Positions 35,834 through 45,843 of a DNA stretch of 64,000 bases are shown here, piece after piece. The notes under the pieces were generated by a model. That model was not told the DNA's origin. It worked only from the letters and a program-made list of their open reading frames with translations, and searched no databases. The DNA lies in NCBI RefSeq assembly GCF_963966145.1, contig NC_091052.1, positions 13,950,001 to 14,014,000 of the forward strand, in the 5' to 3' direction. Origin of the DNA: Tenebrio molitor. Its lineage: Eukaryota; Arthropoda; Insecta; Coleoptera; Tenebrionidae. Both the position numbers and the translations under genes were made by a program. Within the stretch, counting starts at the first letter, position 1. Each line of letters starts with the position of its first letter.

Positions 35834-37957
35834 CTAACCTATACAATTACATCCTACAAACAGTTTACAATCTTGAACACGATCCACAACACAGATTGTT
35901 TTATGAGACCGAACACTTTGTTGCGCCACTGGCCCTCCCCTAGAGAGCGCACCATCCTGTCCTCGACCTGGTCTACCTCGTTGCCGTCTAGGACGACGGG
36001 GACGTCGCCGATTCCGTCTTTGATGCTGCCCAATCGAAGTCTTCACTTGTCGTAGTTGACCAGGAGCTTGAGGCGGTACCGCCCGTCGAATGAGAACCTC
36101 TTCCTCTTCGCGATGAACCCGACAACCATTGTCCACTTCACTAACGATGACCGGAACCGTATTCACTTTTCTGCATAAAGTGCCGTCGACACAAGTCTCG
36201 CCACGTGCCATTTCACTATCTTCTTTCACAGTTACGTCTTTTCCACTTATATTTAACTCCGGAAGTACGGCTTCACCAATTTCATCGGTCTTCACAACAC
36301 ACCTCGAAACCAGACCACAGTCCATACTAGCAATTTGACGCACCCCGCCTTCTCCACATGGGTCGGTGTTGATCTTATTTGATCTTACGACCACATGGCC
36401 TAGAAAATTCTCAGGGATTACGGAAGCGTCCTTGGCCCATAAAACTACCTTCTCTGGAGTAGAGTTCACGGTCGCTGTTGTGTCCTTTTCTACTCTGATT
36501 TCATCTTTCGTTTTGATTATCCTTATGTGCGGCTGTTCGGTGAACGGATGACCAACAAGTAAAGGGATCTTTTGCGTCTCCCTAGGTACCACATAAAAAT
36601 TAACGTCAGCACCAACTCCATCTACCTCGAGGTGCACATTAGTTGTACCCAGGGTCATAGTGACCGCACCACCGTACCCGACTATTTTACGCTTATCGGA
36701 CCAATCGCACATCAAATTAAGTTTTGGCACCAAGTCGTCCCTCATGACACACACCGTACTGCCAAGATCAAGGTAACTCTTCACGACTTCACCATTGACA
36801 ACAGCATCTTTGTAATATTTCAAGTTGGTGTCACTGGTGTCATTGATGCTATACACATGCTGTATCACAAGTGGTTGCCTTCTTTGGGGACACTCTGGTG
36901 ATTTATGCCCCGGCTGGTTACACGTAAAACACGTAATCTGTGGTCTTGACGGACACGAATTTGCAAAGTGGCCCACTTCTTTGCAACGAAAACATATCTT
37001 TGTCGACTGGAGTTGAGACGACGGCGATGGCGACGGGTTCGTCTCATGCTTTGGGTTCCCGGGATTTTCGGATCGATTTTGCACACCACGTTCACGCTCG
37101 CGATCACGTCTGTCTCGGTTACCGGTGCTACATAGTCTCTCAAAATCCATAATGTCATGCAACAAATCATCACTGTCCACATGAAACTTCGCGAAAAGTC
37201 CTTGTACAATATTCCTGTTGGCCAGTCCCGTAATAATTTGCTCTTTCGTTTCAGAAAAGGACAAATTTAACTTTTTGCACAGCTTGTACTTTTCATGGAA
37301 GTACGCACTCACTGACTCGCCATTTTCCTGTTGTCGCTTCTCCATTGCCCGCCAACAGTCCGTTAAACTTGCACTTACACCGAAAGTCTTACTAAACTTG
37401 GTCACAAAGTCGTCCCAAGTCTTAATGTCTCCGCGATGAGCAACATACCAATTTTTAGCTGCACCCACCAGGTGACTTCTTGCTGTTTCCAGCCTAAACT
37501 CCTCTGGCCACAAATGTAACTCCGCCATGGAGATAATTTGATCTAGCCATCCCGTACCGTCTTCGATCTCGGCTTCTCCTTTATAGTACCCAATAGACTT
37601 TGTCAAATCCGGCATGATTTGATATTGAGTATGCCGTGTTCTTATTTCTTCAACGCTGTCTCTTCTGGAATTACTTTCACTTCTGTTCGTTATCATTTGC
37701 AACATTTGAGCATTTTGTTGCATCAGCTGATTCATCGTGTTCAGCATTGCTCCAATCTCTGTTCCTGCAACACCTTGTCCTCCGGCACGACGTTCAGGTT
37801 CTCCATTCGGAGAATCTAGTCGTTCCATCCGCTGAATAAGGGGCTGATCATCATCACTATAGGACTCGCGATTTCTTTGCGGCATGATGATTCGAAAATT
37901 CGTACGCACAACTCGCGCTCGACTTACCCGACTCAGTAAACGAACTACTTCGCTCAC
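35834..37957 (-). CDS. Gag-protease polyprotein, pol-deleted
   Basis: A 707-residue protein. Residues about 145-215 resemble a retrotransposon gag (capsid) domain (WYVAHRGDIKTWDDFVTKF). Two CCHC zinc knuckles follow: C322-x2-C325-x4-H330-x4-C335 and C343-x2-C346-x4-H351-x4-C356. A retropepsin-like domain has LDLGS (D397) in place of the usual D-S/T-G, and the later PLLVGHPF motif at about 464. The stretch to about 595 resembles the spacer between protease and reverse transcriptase in insect Gypsy elements. A basic, Arg/Pro-rich tail (645-680) is then followed by GRGQDGALSRGG, which looks like the extreme C-terminus of a pol gene. Reverse transcriptase, RNase H and integrase have been cut out while an open frame was kept. 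A second ATG at residue 25 (MPQRNRESYSDDD) may be the real start. The product should form virus-like particles in the cytoplasm. Confidence 0.9.
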   Translation of the reverse strand: MSEVVRLLSRVSRARVVRTNFRIIMPQRNRESYSDDDQPLIQRMERLDSPNGEPERRAGGQGVAGTEIGAMLNTMNQLMQQNAQMLQMITNRSESNSRRDSVEEIRTRHTQYQIMPDLTKSIGYYKGEAEIEDGTGWLDQIISMAELHLWPEEFRLETARSHLVGAAKNWYVAHRGDIKTWDDFVTKFSKTFGVSASLTDCWRAMEKRQQENGESVSAYFHEKYKLCKKLNLSFSETKEQIITGLANRNIVQGLFAKFHVDSDDLLHDIMDFERLCSTGNRDRRDRERERGVQNRSENPGNPKHETNPSPSPSSQLQSTKICFRCKEVGHFANSCPSRPQITCFTCNQPGHKSPECPQRRQPLVIQHVYSINDTSDTNLKYYKDAVVNGEVVKSYLDLGSTVCVMRDDLVPKLNLMCDWSDKRKIVGYGGAVTMTLGTTNVHLEVDGVGADVNFYVVPRETQKIPLLVGHPFTEQPHIRIIKTKDEIRVEKDTTATVNSTPEKVVLWAKDASVIPENFLGHVVVRSNKINTDPCGEGGVRQIASMDCGLVSRCVVKTDEIGEAVLPELNISGKDVTVKEDSEMARGETCVDGTLCRKVNTVPVIVSEVDNGCRVHREEEEVLIRRAVPPQAPGQLRQVKTSIGQHQRRNRRRPRRPRRQRGRPGRGQDGALSRGGPVAQQSVRSHKTICVVDRVQDCKLFVGCNCIG

Positions 37958-37968
37958 AACTCGGGACG

Positions 37969-38107
37969 CGAAATCACTTCACGTGACCCCACACAAGAAA
38001 ATATGGTTGTGAAATCACTTCACACAACCACCACAATTAAACTGTGCCGATTACCCCACTGTAATCGTATACGCACCACTCAGATCGCGAAATCACTTCA
38101 CACGACC
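37969..38107 (-). repeat. Three near-palindromic repeats in the element leader
   Basis: The motif (g/c)(c/t)GAAATCACTTCAC followed by a C-rich tail occurs at 37969-37989, 38009-38029 and 38087-38107, between the 5' LTR and the gag start. Its core GTGAAATCACTTCAC is nearly its own reverse complement. A protein-binding, packaging or insulator-like role is possible, by analogy with the repeated binding sites in the Gypsy leader, but the motif itself is not one I know. Confidence 0.7.
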
Positions 38108-38163
38108 CTACAGACTTCACTATACCTCAGAGTTCACTCAGGCAGAATCACACATACCTGAGT

Positions 38164-38176
38164 ATCCCACTTCTGA
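38164..38176 (-). promoter_or_regulatory. Candidate primer-binding site (tRNA-Leu-like)
   Basis: The minus strand reads TCAGAAGTGGGAT 13 nt inside the 5' LTR. This is complementary to the 3' end of a common eukaryotic leucine tRNA (…ATCCCACTTCTGACA-CCA) as I recall it. The next five positions toward the LTR fit the tRNA tail poorly, so the site is either imperfect or offset. Confidence 0.4.
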
Positions 38177-38189
38177 TAATAAAATTAAT

Positions 38190-38639
38190 TGTTATAATCA
38201 ACACTCAATTTGTCAGGATTCAAAAAACAAACTCAGACCTCTTAATAATTCACTATATTAAGGACTCTTGCAAATCAGTACAAGTTACCAGATCTTAGGT
38301 CAAAACAAGAGTGTCTAAAAACTAACTAAAATCGCATTTATACATCCCCTTTCTTACATCTGGCATCCATCTATCACCTCACTCACCCAACGCCCACACC
38401 AAATACACAAACCACATGCACCCGCAAAAGACCACAACGGTCATATCAGTCCCAGCAAATTTACACACTAACCATAAAACATGTCAACTGTTTCTAACAC
38501 CCATGGGAAACGCAGAGGGCTGTCTCAGATCTGTCGACAAGTGTGACTAATGGACATTTGCCCTCGTTTCGCATAAGTGAAAACTACCACGGTCCTAACA
38601 AAACAAAAAAAGGAACTTATGTCTAATTAATCTGTAACA
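38190..38639 (-). repeat. 5' LTR (450 bp) with promoter
   Basis: Upstream LTR of the minus-strand element. A minus-strand TATAAA at 38337-38342, in a GTATAAATGCG context, is a plausible U3 promoter box. It lies about 300 bp into the LTR. Sequence reads the same as the 3' LTR throughout. Confidence 0.93.
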
Positions 38640-38643
38640 TTTG

Positions 38644-41600
38644 TTTTTTTGTGCCAAAAGTATAACAGATGGGCAACGTTCTAGTAATTGCATTAGAATA
38701 ATTAATTCGGCGTATTCGTCTTAATTAATCGCGGAAGAGCCAAGAAAAACCGTCTTCGAGGACTGGAGACTCTCAGTGATGAACTCGCCAATTGTGACTC
38801 TGATTATTTAAAATTCCGTGCCGGAGAGATAATCAACGAGGATATATAAACATATATGCATCAGACTGTGGCCAGACAAACATTGGCATAAAAACCACCT
38901 CATTTGAGAATCTCATCACGCTTTGACCGGCCATTTCACTTGCTTAAGCAGCGACACAGATATGGTCATCTCAACGGGCCCAGATTCGCATAAAAAGTGA
39001 TTTGCGACCACCGTACATGGTTTGACATCCAGGACCGTCGACGTGAGTACCCCGAAGGTCAGGACGGATCGTGGGTGACGATTTGACCGAAGAGGGTCCC
39101 GACTCCCGAGGTGGCAGTCGCTTGTACGCCTCGCACGCATCGCGCCCCCGGAGCTGGTGGAGGCTCACCTTCAGACGCTAAACGCGCTAGATAAGAGCCG
39201 GAGTCGCTTGATTACTCCTCGAGGCCCTCCGAGAGCTCGTGTAATATTTCACGCGATTTTTGCACTCCACTGACAATTAAATTAATCCGTGGTAACCGCG
39301 ATCAAACGCTGTTGCATAGCGCAGCATCTCTGGTAAAGAAATGAACAGGTTCTTCAGACAATCTCTTCTTTCTTTTATCTGTTGTGCGCTTTATTCCCGG
39401 TCGTGTTTTTCAGCGTCGTCCTTGTTGTCGTCGTTGTTTCAGTAGCACGGAGGAGGAAGACAGCCGCACGGATCCGGGAGGATGCTGCGAACAAGTGTGG
39501 CGGTCGAGGTACTGCATGCCTGCACGCCACAATTATCTTTTCATGAATCGATTACATCGAATTATTTATTAAGTAGGCTCAATTATAACTTTACAACGTT
39601 TTTTCCGCGGGATTAAGAGCTGAACTTGATTGTGGAGCTTGTAATGTGATTATTTTATTATGCCGATCCTATCAGAGTAGATTAGCCGAAGAGGTCTTAA
39701 GCCTCAACCTAAAGCTTTCTTTTGCCGCGGTATGGCGCGTTGCTTGGTGTGCAATACGCGCTTGCAGAAACTCCGATCCGATAGCTCTCTGGCACCGCAC
39801 ATATTCAGGAGAGATGTGCCCCCAGCGTGATTTTTATTTCATGAGGATTTGTGAAGTTATGTAGAAACCCATATTATCACATGTAGCTCACGACTCCACC
39901 GTAATAATAAATTCAAATATCTCGAGGCTGTTTATAACGCGACTTCACAAAATAGAATACATTTAATAAATAATACCGTACCGAATTACTTTCACTACTT
40001 TTACTCACTGCTGGAGAGAATTCTTTTGTGCAATATCCTGAATTCTTCACGACGCCAACTGATAAGATGCAAAGGTCAATTTACATTTTTCTCTCGGCCA
40101 TTATTACCTCCTCTGTGTATCGAATACAACATAAAACGTGGAATTAATAAATGTTTGAAAATTTAGCCGCCATTATGATTTAGAAATCGGTTACGGCGAA
40201 ATAAAAACAAACAACGAAACTATTATTTACAGCGATATTTTATATCCAGTGATGTAAAAACCGATATAAAAGCAATAAAGCTAGTTTCCTAACATCATAA
40301 ATAAACATAATTTTTCATAACTGTGAACGGTGTTTAACAAAAAAATTAAGACGCGGAAATTTGGCGGATTGTTCCAGACGGTACCGGTGAACGTCCTTGA
40401 AAAGTGTCGCTTTACCTACTCTGGCGCCAATAGAGAAGCGTTTGAGAGCCAGAACGACAATAAAAGAGTGCAAGGGGGTGTCTGTGATTCTTGTGATTGC
40501 CTACGAAGTAAAAGAAATTAAATCAATTGATTAGCGAGTAGTGCAAGAGTTCTTTACGGATATTTCCTTGCAGGAGGAATCTTTTCTTAAGGGAAAACAC
40601 TAATGTGGACACAATGATTATTAAATTACCTTCGAATCGTCTTGAGTACTTCTTGATTATGGACAGTTTGTGCTTCCATCAAGAAAAAGGAGTTGGTGCA
40701 AATTTCTTTTCCAGTAGGATTGAAGTAAAGGAGATTTTCATTTTGCTTTAAACATAAAAGCTCTAATGCGGACACTCCATGATGTGAACAGTAAAAAGTT
40801 GCTGCAAATGTACCTACTACTCATAAGATTAAAATAAAATATCTTTTGTTTAATTTCAGATAAAATAAAATAAGCTAACAAATCTTGTTATTGACGCATG
40901 CTTCTTTCGGACACCTCCCTGGATAGAGAATAGTTTGTTATCTTCCAGATTTGCTGTATAAATATATAAAAATAAATACTCTGTAATCTGAACACTAAAA
41001 CAGCTTCAAATTGTCTCGAGAACCCCTCTGTTACAGACAGTTTGTGCACCCTTTAGAATCGAGGAAAAAGAACTGGAGCATCATCATAATCCACACAAAA
41101 TCATCATTGAAAGAGATTTACGAGAAATCCGGTGTGTTCTTTTTTATTTATTATAAGAAGAAAAACCGACGTGAACACTCTCTTATCAAGAACAAAACGT
41201 TTTCTCCTTATTTAAATGTTATGTGCCAGTACGGTGTCTTGCATGCACAGAGCAATGGATTCCGTGTCTGTTCCACGCATATTCAATTGGTGGCAAATCT
41301 GGACGGCATGGTGGAGACTGTGCAAACACTGAATACCAGCGGGTCCTAAATTTTAATTCAGATTCTTGATATCCAACCAGATCGATTCGTTTCATTCACT
41401 GATCCTGAAATACTTACTATTAAGAACATTTACGTATTCTCCGGTGAGAATAATTTTTTGGTAGTCAAGGTGGTGTGTTAAAAGGACATCGTCTCCGGCG
41501 CATCCCCTCGCCCCCCGCCCCGTGTTGATAGGGGAACATTAATGTTTTATTGTTGGCTGGCATCGATTTACGAACCCAAGGACAGATTCTCTCAAAATCC

Positions 41601-41700
41601 AGGTAAAATATTTCGGTGCATCTTTTGATTTGATTCTGTACGGTTTGAAAGAAATACTAAGAAAGAATTATCGGAGGCGGTCGTGTTTTGGGGCAGATGT
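38644..41700. other. No confirmed gene; degenerate repeats at 40.6-41.1 kb
   Basis: A minus-strand frame at 38916-39140 (74 codons from an ATG) has strikingly coding-like codons toward its end (CESGPVEMTISVSLLKQVKW), but no splice or poly(A) evidence. Near 40590, 40760 and 40985 the phrase 'aaaac..taatg.ggacac' and then 'acagtttgtgc.tcc' recur, indicating three decayed tandem copies. A 112-codon frame at 41011-41349 overlaps the last copy and is therefore doubtful. Confidence 0.35.
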
Positions 41701-41723
41701 GGTCGGTGGCCTGCGCCTGTGCA

Positions 41724-41754
41724 TATAAGTGAGGCCGATCGGTTTTTTTACAGT
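41724..41754 (+). promoter_or_regulatory. Candidate core promoter (TATA + initiator)
   Basis: TATAAG at 41724-41729 is followed by an ACAGT initiator-like sequence whose A (41752) lies 28 bp downstream. This is the normal spacing for arthropod TATA promoters. No downstream promoter element is obvious. It points toward the open frame at 42225. Confidence 0.25.
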
Positions 41755-42224
41755 CGTTTGTCGGCCGGCATATCGAGACTGATGGCTGATTATAGACCAC
41801 CACACATCACCTGCTGCAGACCACATATTTACATTTAATATGGCATCCGCACAGTTTCTATCTCTGGCGGCGCACCGGACCCGCCATTGCCTTTTTCAGG
41901 ACCTCCGCAAAAAGCGAAAAATAACTCTATTTGCTTAGCAGGATTGCGCATTCATCTATCTAGCGGATTCCCAACTACAAACGGTGCTGACTGAGTTTAC
42001 GACTCGACCACTGTAAAATACCGGATTGGGAGAGCGCGTGGCCCCCACCGGGGGCCCATAAATCAATATGCCAAATCGTTGCTCCGTTACTCTTCACTCG
42101 AACATCCTGTATCGTCGTGACGTCACGTAGCAAAAATCCGACGGGCAAAAACAGGTATTTATCGGGATTGGGTGGGAGCCAGAGCGGGCCTTAAAATAAT
42201 GGAAGTGAACCAAAGTAACCCTGG

Positions 42225-42596
42225 ATGCTTGCTTGGGTGTTATTTGCGGCGTATTTGGTCCGGGGAATGAGCGATCGGATGTTGAATCACTCGGTATTAC
42301 GTTTGCCTCGGACCGTAATGCTTTTATGGAAATATCTCATCGAGTCAGAACAAAAAATTCCGAAAACAAACACGTTTTTGTTTGTCGACGATAAACAGAA
42401 ATTAAAATCGTTCCACAACTTGGACTCATCTATTTGTTGTGTAACAACTCGAGGGAGATTAAGCAAGAGACGAGATGTCACTAGACCGATACAACATCTT
42501 CACTATTTCTTCATTCCGATAGGTCACGAGACGCCTAAATCCACCACCGGGAGTTCGCAATATTGGGATTTTTTACAACACAATTTGTTAGCCTAA
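42225..42596 (+). CDS. Unrecognised 123-codon ORF with signal-like start
   Basis: Begins with ATG and MLAWVLFAAYLVRG, a short hydrophobic segment that could act as a signal sequence, followed by a basic, mixed region. It lies about 470 bp after a TATA/initiator pair. I recognise no domain, no AATAAA follows closely, and frames of this length are expected by chance in 64 kb. Coding status is unproven. Confidence 0.18.
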   Translation: MLAWVLFAAYLVRGMSDRMLNHSVLRLPRTVMLLWKYLIESEQKIPKTNTFLFVDDKQKLKSFHNLDSSICCVTTRGRLSKRRDVTRPIQHLHYFFIPIGHETPKSTTGSSQYWDFLQHNLLA

Positions 42597-43073
42597 TTTG
42601 CACAAAACTTGTTCATCTGAATCGCTCCTGATGGGCAATAATTTTATTTGCGCCGGGGGCGAATTATGCCTCATGAAAATTTATCAGCTCCTAATGCAAC
42701 ACAACATTTTTAAAAATTGCAAATCTTCCCATTTCTCAAACCCCATTCTGAATTAATTTTAACAGTTTTGCACTGTTACCAAGCAACTTCTTTCTTCAAA
42801 ATTCCTGCCGGTCTTCTTATTTTATTTCCTTCTGCTCGCTCGAGATGCATCAACCACTACAACATCTTTCCCACGTTGCCCCAAACAACAATTAAACAAA
42901 ATATCAATTCTCGTTTGGCTAAATTGCAGTTTGAGCATTCAGTGGTTCTTGTCGTCTCTGTAAGAATCATTTCGTCTCGATCTCAAAGAAGAACGTATTT
43001 CTTATCTCTTATTGGACGGGAACGTTGACCTAGAGATGTTATCCGGATCGAATCGGTGTTTTGGACGAAAGCT

Positions 43074-43172
43074 GAATAGCATAGGTCCCAAAGTGGATCC
43101 TTGGGTCGACCCAAAACTGTCCAATTTTCAATTGTTCTGAATCCCACGCTGTTCTAGTCGGCAAAAATCAAT
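43074..43172 (-). pseudogene. Non-LTR reverse-transcriptase fragment (antisense)
   Basis: On the minus strand the segment reads GSTQGSTLGPMLFS, a mutated GVPQGSxLGPxLF block (V-P changed to S-T). It is preceded by RLEQRGIQNN, a stop codon and KLDSF, matching the usual 'RxQxVxINxxxSxxxxxxxGVPQG' layout. About 33 codons remain, with an internal stop. Confidence 0.65.
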
Positions 43173-43179
43173 TAGATTC

Positions 43180-45083
43180 CGCTAACTGTTCCCATCGACG
43201 TTTTCCTGGAAGCGGAATCGTTATTCCATCTTACATGTCAGTCCAAATACCGGCAATTTTACATAAAGAACTGTACATTTATACAAATGACATGACCGGA
43301 ACGCGTCGTAAACGGGGTCCTCCTCTTATTGACGTTTGGATGTTTAGTTGTTCATGAGAAAAACCAGCGCAAGAAAAAACCATCCGGAACAATTGCAAAT
43401 GATCGCGATGATCGCATTAGCCACATTAGGTGCATCTTGGCAGTTTGATTTGGGTGTCATTTATGGTGACGATAAGAGCGTTATTCATTAGAGCGCGTAA
43501 TATTTCCGAAGAGATTAAAAGTGTATTATTTACGTTAGTTGTTAAAACGTGTAATGTTCTAAGTAAATAATAGTGTACAAGCTCGAGTCCTTATTAGCGG
43601 GGTATAAAAAGGCGAACACAATGGTCGCGAGGATGAATGAGACATGCTCTCTGAACGGGCAAAGACCGGCACCGGCTCGTGGGGCTTGCGGGGTGTCAGA
43701 GGCGGCCGTGACAAGGCTGCTACAACAAGTACTCTGGTGGGGGGCGCTTGACCTCACTCTCGACGAGACCTGCCCGATATGGATATGGAAATAACGCGAT
43801 TAAAGCGCAACCGGACCGCTCCTCCACCTCTTGGTGCGGCACCGGAGTGCGCCAAACCGTGACCGACGGCGGTGCCGTCTTTGCCACTTTCTCGAAGCGA
43901 TCATCAATGGAGACGCATCTCTCGACGGTGACGATGATGCAATCCGGATTAGAAACGACGAGTTGGAGACCGTCGAAGGTTGTGCAAGTTTTTTGCGAGA
44001 TTCTGACAATGGACAATTTCGGATTCGAATGAATATTAAAATTCGGAACGAGTACTTTGTATTAATCTGTCGTTAATTAATATTCCGCGGCCTTGACGGG
44101 TGAGATAACGCCCAATGAAGGTCTGGTCGCGCTGACTGATTCTCTCGTTCGGGGTCCTGTCGAAGACGACACGCTGTGGGCGAAACAACCATCGATGGAC
44201 CTGTGCCGTCTGAAATGGTTTCCGAAGGGAAGACAGGAACTAGGCGTGACGCCCGGGGGTACGCCAGTTCCGTCGACAAAATCCTACTCTGCGAGATTCA
44301 CCTCCGCAATAAATTTAATTAGAACCAGCTCTTATATTGACAACGAAAACCATAACATAAATGTAAATTCTGGACTAATAGTGTGTTTGTTAGCGGCTTT
44401 TACGATTTTACGAGATAGTCGACAACTTGAAAGGCCAATAAATTAGGAGAGAATCTGTTAGAGAAATCGGTGCGTTTTTCAAGATTTTCGTTCTGTTACC
44501 GATACGTTACGTAAATATTGTTTGTAAATATAATTTGTAAACTTTCAAAACAGAGGCTGTATAATTAAGCCAAAACACGTTGTTAACATACGGATTTTAA
44601 AAGGTATTTATAGCTGGAATGCTTAGAAAAGCAAACACAAATAGAGATTTCACATGAAGATACAATGGAATTCGTGAGTGAAGACTGGCTGATGTCCGTT
44701 ACTTGTCAGTGGAGTGAACTTGACTTGAGATGTGTGGTGACCCGCGTCCAGATAGCCCACTCGACCGCTCATTCTAGATCTTCGTCGCAGCATCTCATTC
44801 AAACGCGACCAGTTATTTCGTGCGTTATTGGACGACGAGGAAGAAGTGCTCCGGTTCGCACCGGACTCTCCACATTCTGCCATCGAACAAATACACTCTT
44901 CGTATCTTTCAATCTTCGAAACGAGAACGTTACCCCAGATTTCATTACCATCTCGAAAAATTAAAAACAACCATTTCCATCGTCACATTTTTCTTTCCTT
45001 CGCTCGACACCAATTTACATTTTTCAATGTAAACTGCTTCGACGGTCCAAAGCTACTCATCTCCAGGTCATGTTGAAGAGGAG
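43180..45083. other. GC-richer stretch with unconfirmed exons
   Basis: Overlapping open frames occur on both strands at 43.57-44.45 kb, and a TATAAAAA at 43603-43610 lies just before an ATG at 43621. None of the products is recognisable. Only the minus-strand frame at 44652-44883 is listed separately. Confidence 0.35.
44652..44883 (-). CDS. Candidate exon, Ser-rich, unrecognised
   Basis: From an ATG at 44883 the minus strand encodes MAECGESGANRSTSSSSSNN, then a region with RLNEMLRRRSRMSGRVGYL, then a less protein-like end to a TGA. The frame is also open upstream (NEIWGNVLVSKIERYEECIC), after a possible acceptor (tttttaatttttcgag). Codon choice is mixed but coding-like. A donor may lie near 44705 (ACAA|GTAACG). 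No family is recognised. It could belong to a minus-strand gene starting near the 46.8-kb donor. Confidence 0.22.
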
Positions 45084-45281
45084 CACGAGTGCCAAAAAAG
45101 GCCCAATTTACACACAAACGAGTTGAATACAACGTTTTTTTGTTCGACGAGCCCCTTAAAGGCTCCAAATCGCTTAAAATCTTTAAAATTAACTTGACGT
45201 TTCATTTTGACAAGTTGTGACATTTATCAAAATCCGCTCATACAGGAGAAATTTCTCAAATTCTGACAGTGTCGAACAAAA
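45084..45281. repeat. Dispersed repeat unit, copy B
   Basis: Nearly the same sequence as 4662-4867 ('ggcccaatttacacac...gttcgacgagccccttaaaggctccaaatcgctt...'). Differences include a shorter T-run and a few substitutions. Both copies are in the same orientation, about 40 kb apart. They probably represent the same non-autonomous transposon. Confidence 0.85.
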
Positions 45282-45400
45282 GAATTTATTTATTATAAAT
45301 TAGAAAATAATGGACACACACACGAAATTTCAATTGTAATTATTTCACCCGAAAAAGGAGAAAAGAGCGAAAACTAAATATAAATTATCTCTGGCATACA

Positions 45401-45839
45401 AAGTGTTCCAAAATGATTGTGGTATCGTAGTAGGTCTTGGCAATTTGAATGTTTTGCATTTTGACGCATACTAGAAAAGTGATACCAACTATCAAGAACC
45501 GTCAAAATGACATAAGAGAGGTTAGATTTATCAACCAAACAAAATTAACTAAATCAGTTTGTAATGGTTTTAAACCAATTACAATTCCTTAGAATAATAA
45601 AATGTTTTGACTAGTTTTCGTTGGATGAACCCGAGGCATCATTCCACTTTCTTGTGAATTTTTGAATATTGACAACAAGCAATGAATTACAGAAATGATA
45701 TTTGACAGTTGGCAGCAACTTGGAGGTTATGTTTGGTGTAGTGTACGAGTATGTAGTGCGGGACCTTATCGTCGAAAGGTGGCAAACTATTTTTTCCGAT
45801 TCAAGCACGCTACGATACCACAATCATTTTGGAACACTT
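45401..45839. mobile_element. MITE with AAGTGTTCCAAAATGATTG ends
   Basis: A 439-bp element has a perfect 30-bp terminal inverted repeat (starting AAGTGTTCCAAAATGATTG) and a 4-bp duplication TACA at 45397-45400 and 45840-45843. A related element with partly matching ends ('tcaaaatgattgtgg') and a 4-bp duplication lies at 58337-58612. Non-coding. Confidence 0.88.
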
Positions 45840-45843
45840 TACA

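Larger units (their letters stand above)
35153..38639 (-). mobile_element. Non-autonomous gag-protease LTR retrotransposon (Gypsy-class)
   Basis: A complete 3487-bp element lies on the minus strand. It has 450-bp LTRs (35153-35602 and 38190-38639) that I read as identical, TG...CA termini, and a 4-bp duplication TTTG at 35149-35152 and 38640-38643. The internal 2.6 kb has a primer-binding-site candidate, a 707-codon gag-protease ORF and a purine-rich tract before the 3' LTR. No reverse transcriptase, RNase H or integrase is present, and there is no room for them. Identical LTRs and an open ORF mean a recent insertion, so it must be copied by enzymes supplied by a full-length relative elsewhere. 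Related gag-only LTR elements (TR-GAG) have been described in plants. Confidence 0.93.

Noticed and set aside
35153..38639. Endogenous retrovirus with an envelope gene
   Set aside because: The internal region has room only for the gag-protease frame. No envelope or other long frame is present.
41011..41349. 112-codon plus-strand frame
   Set aside because: Overlaps a copy of a degenerate tandem repeat and has a TTG start.
43603..43610. TATAAAAA before an ATG at 43621
   Set aside because: The ATG lies upstream of where transcription would start (+25 to +30 from the TATA), so it cannot serve that frame.
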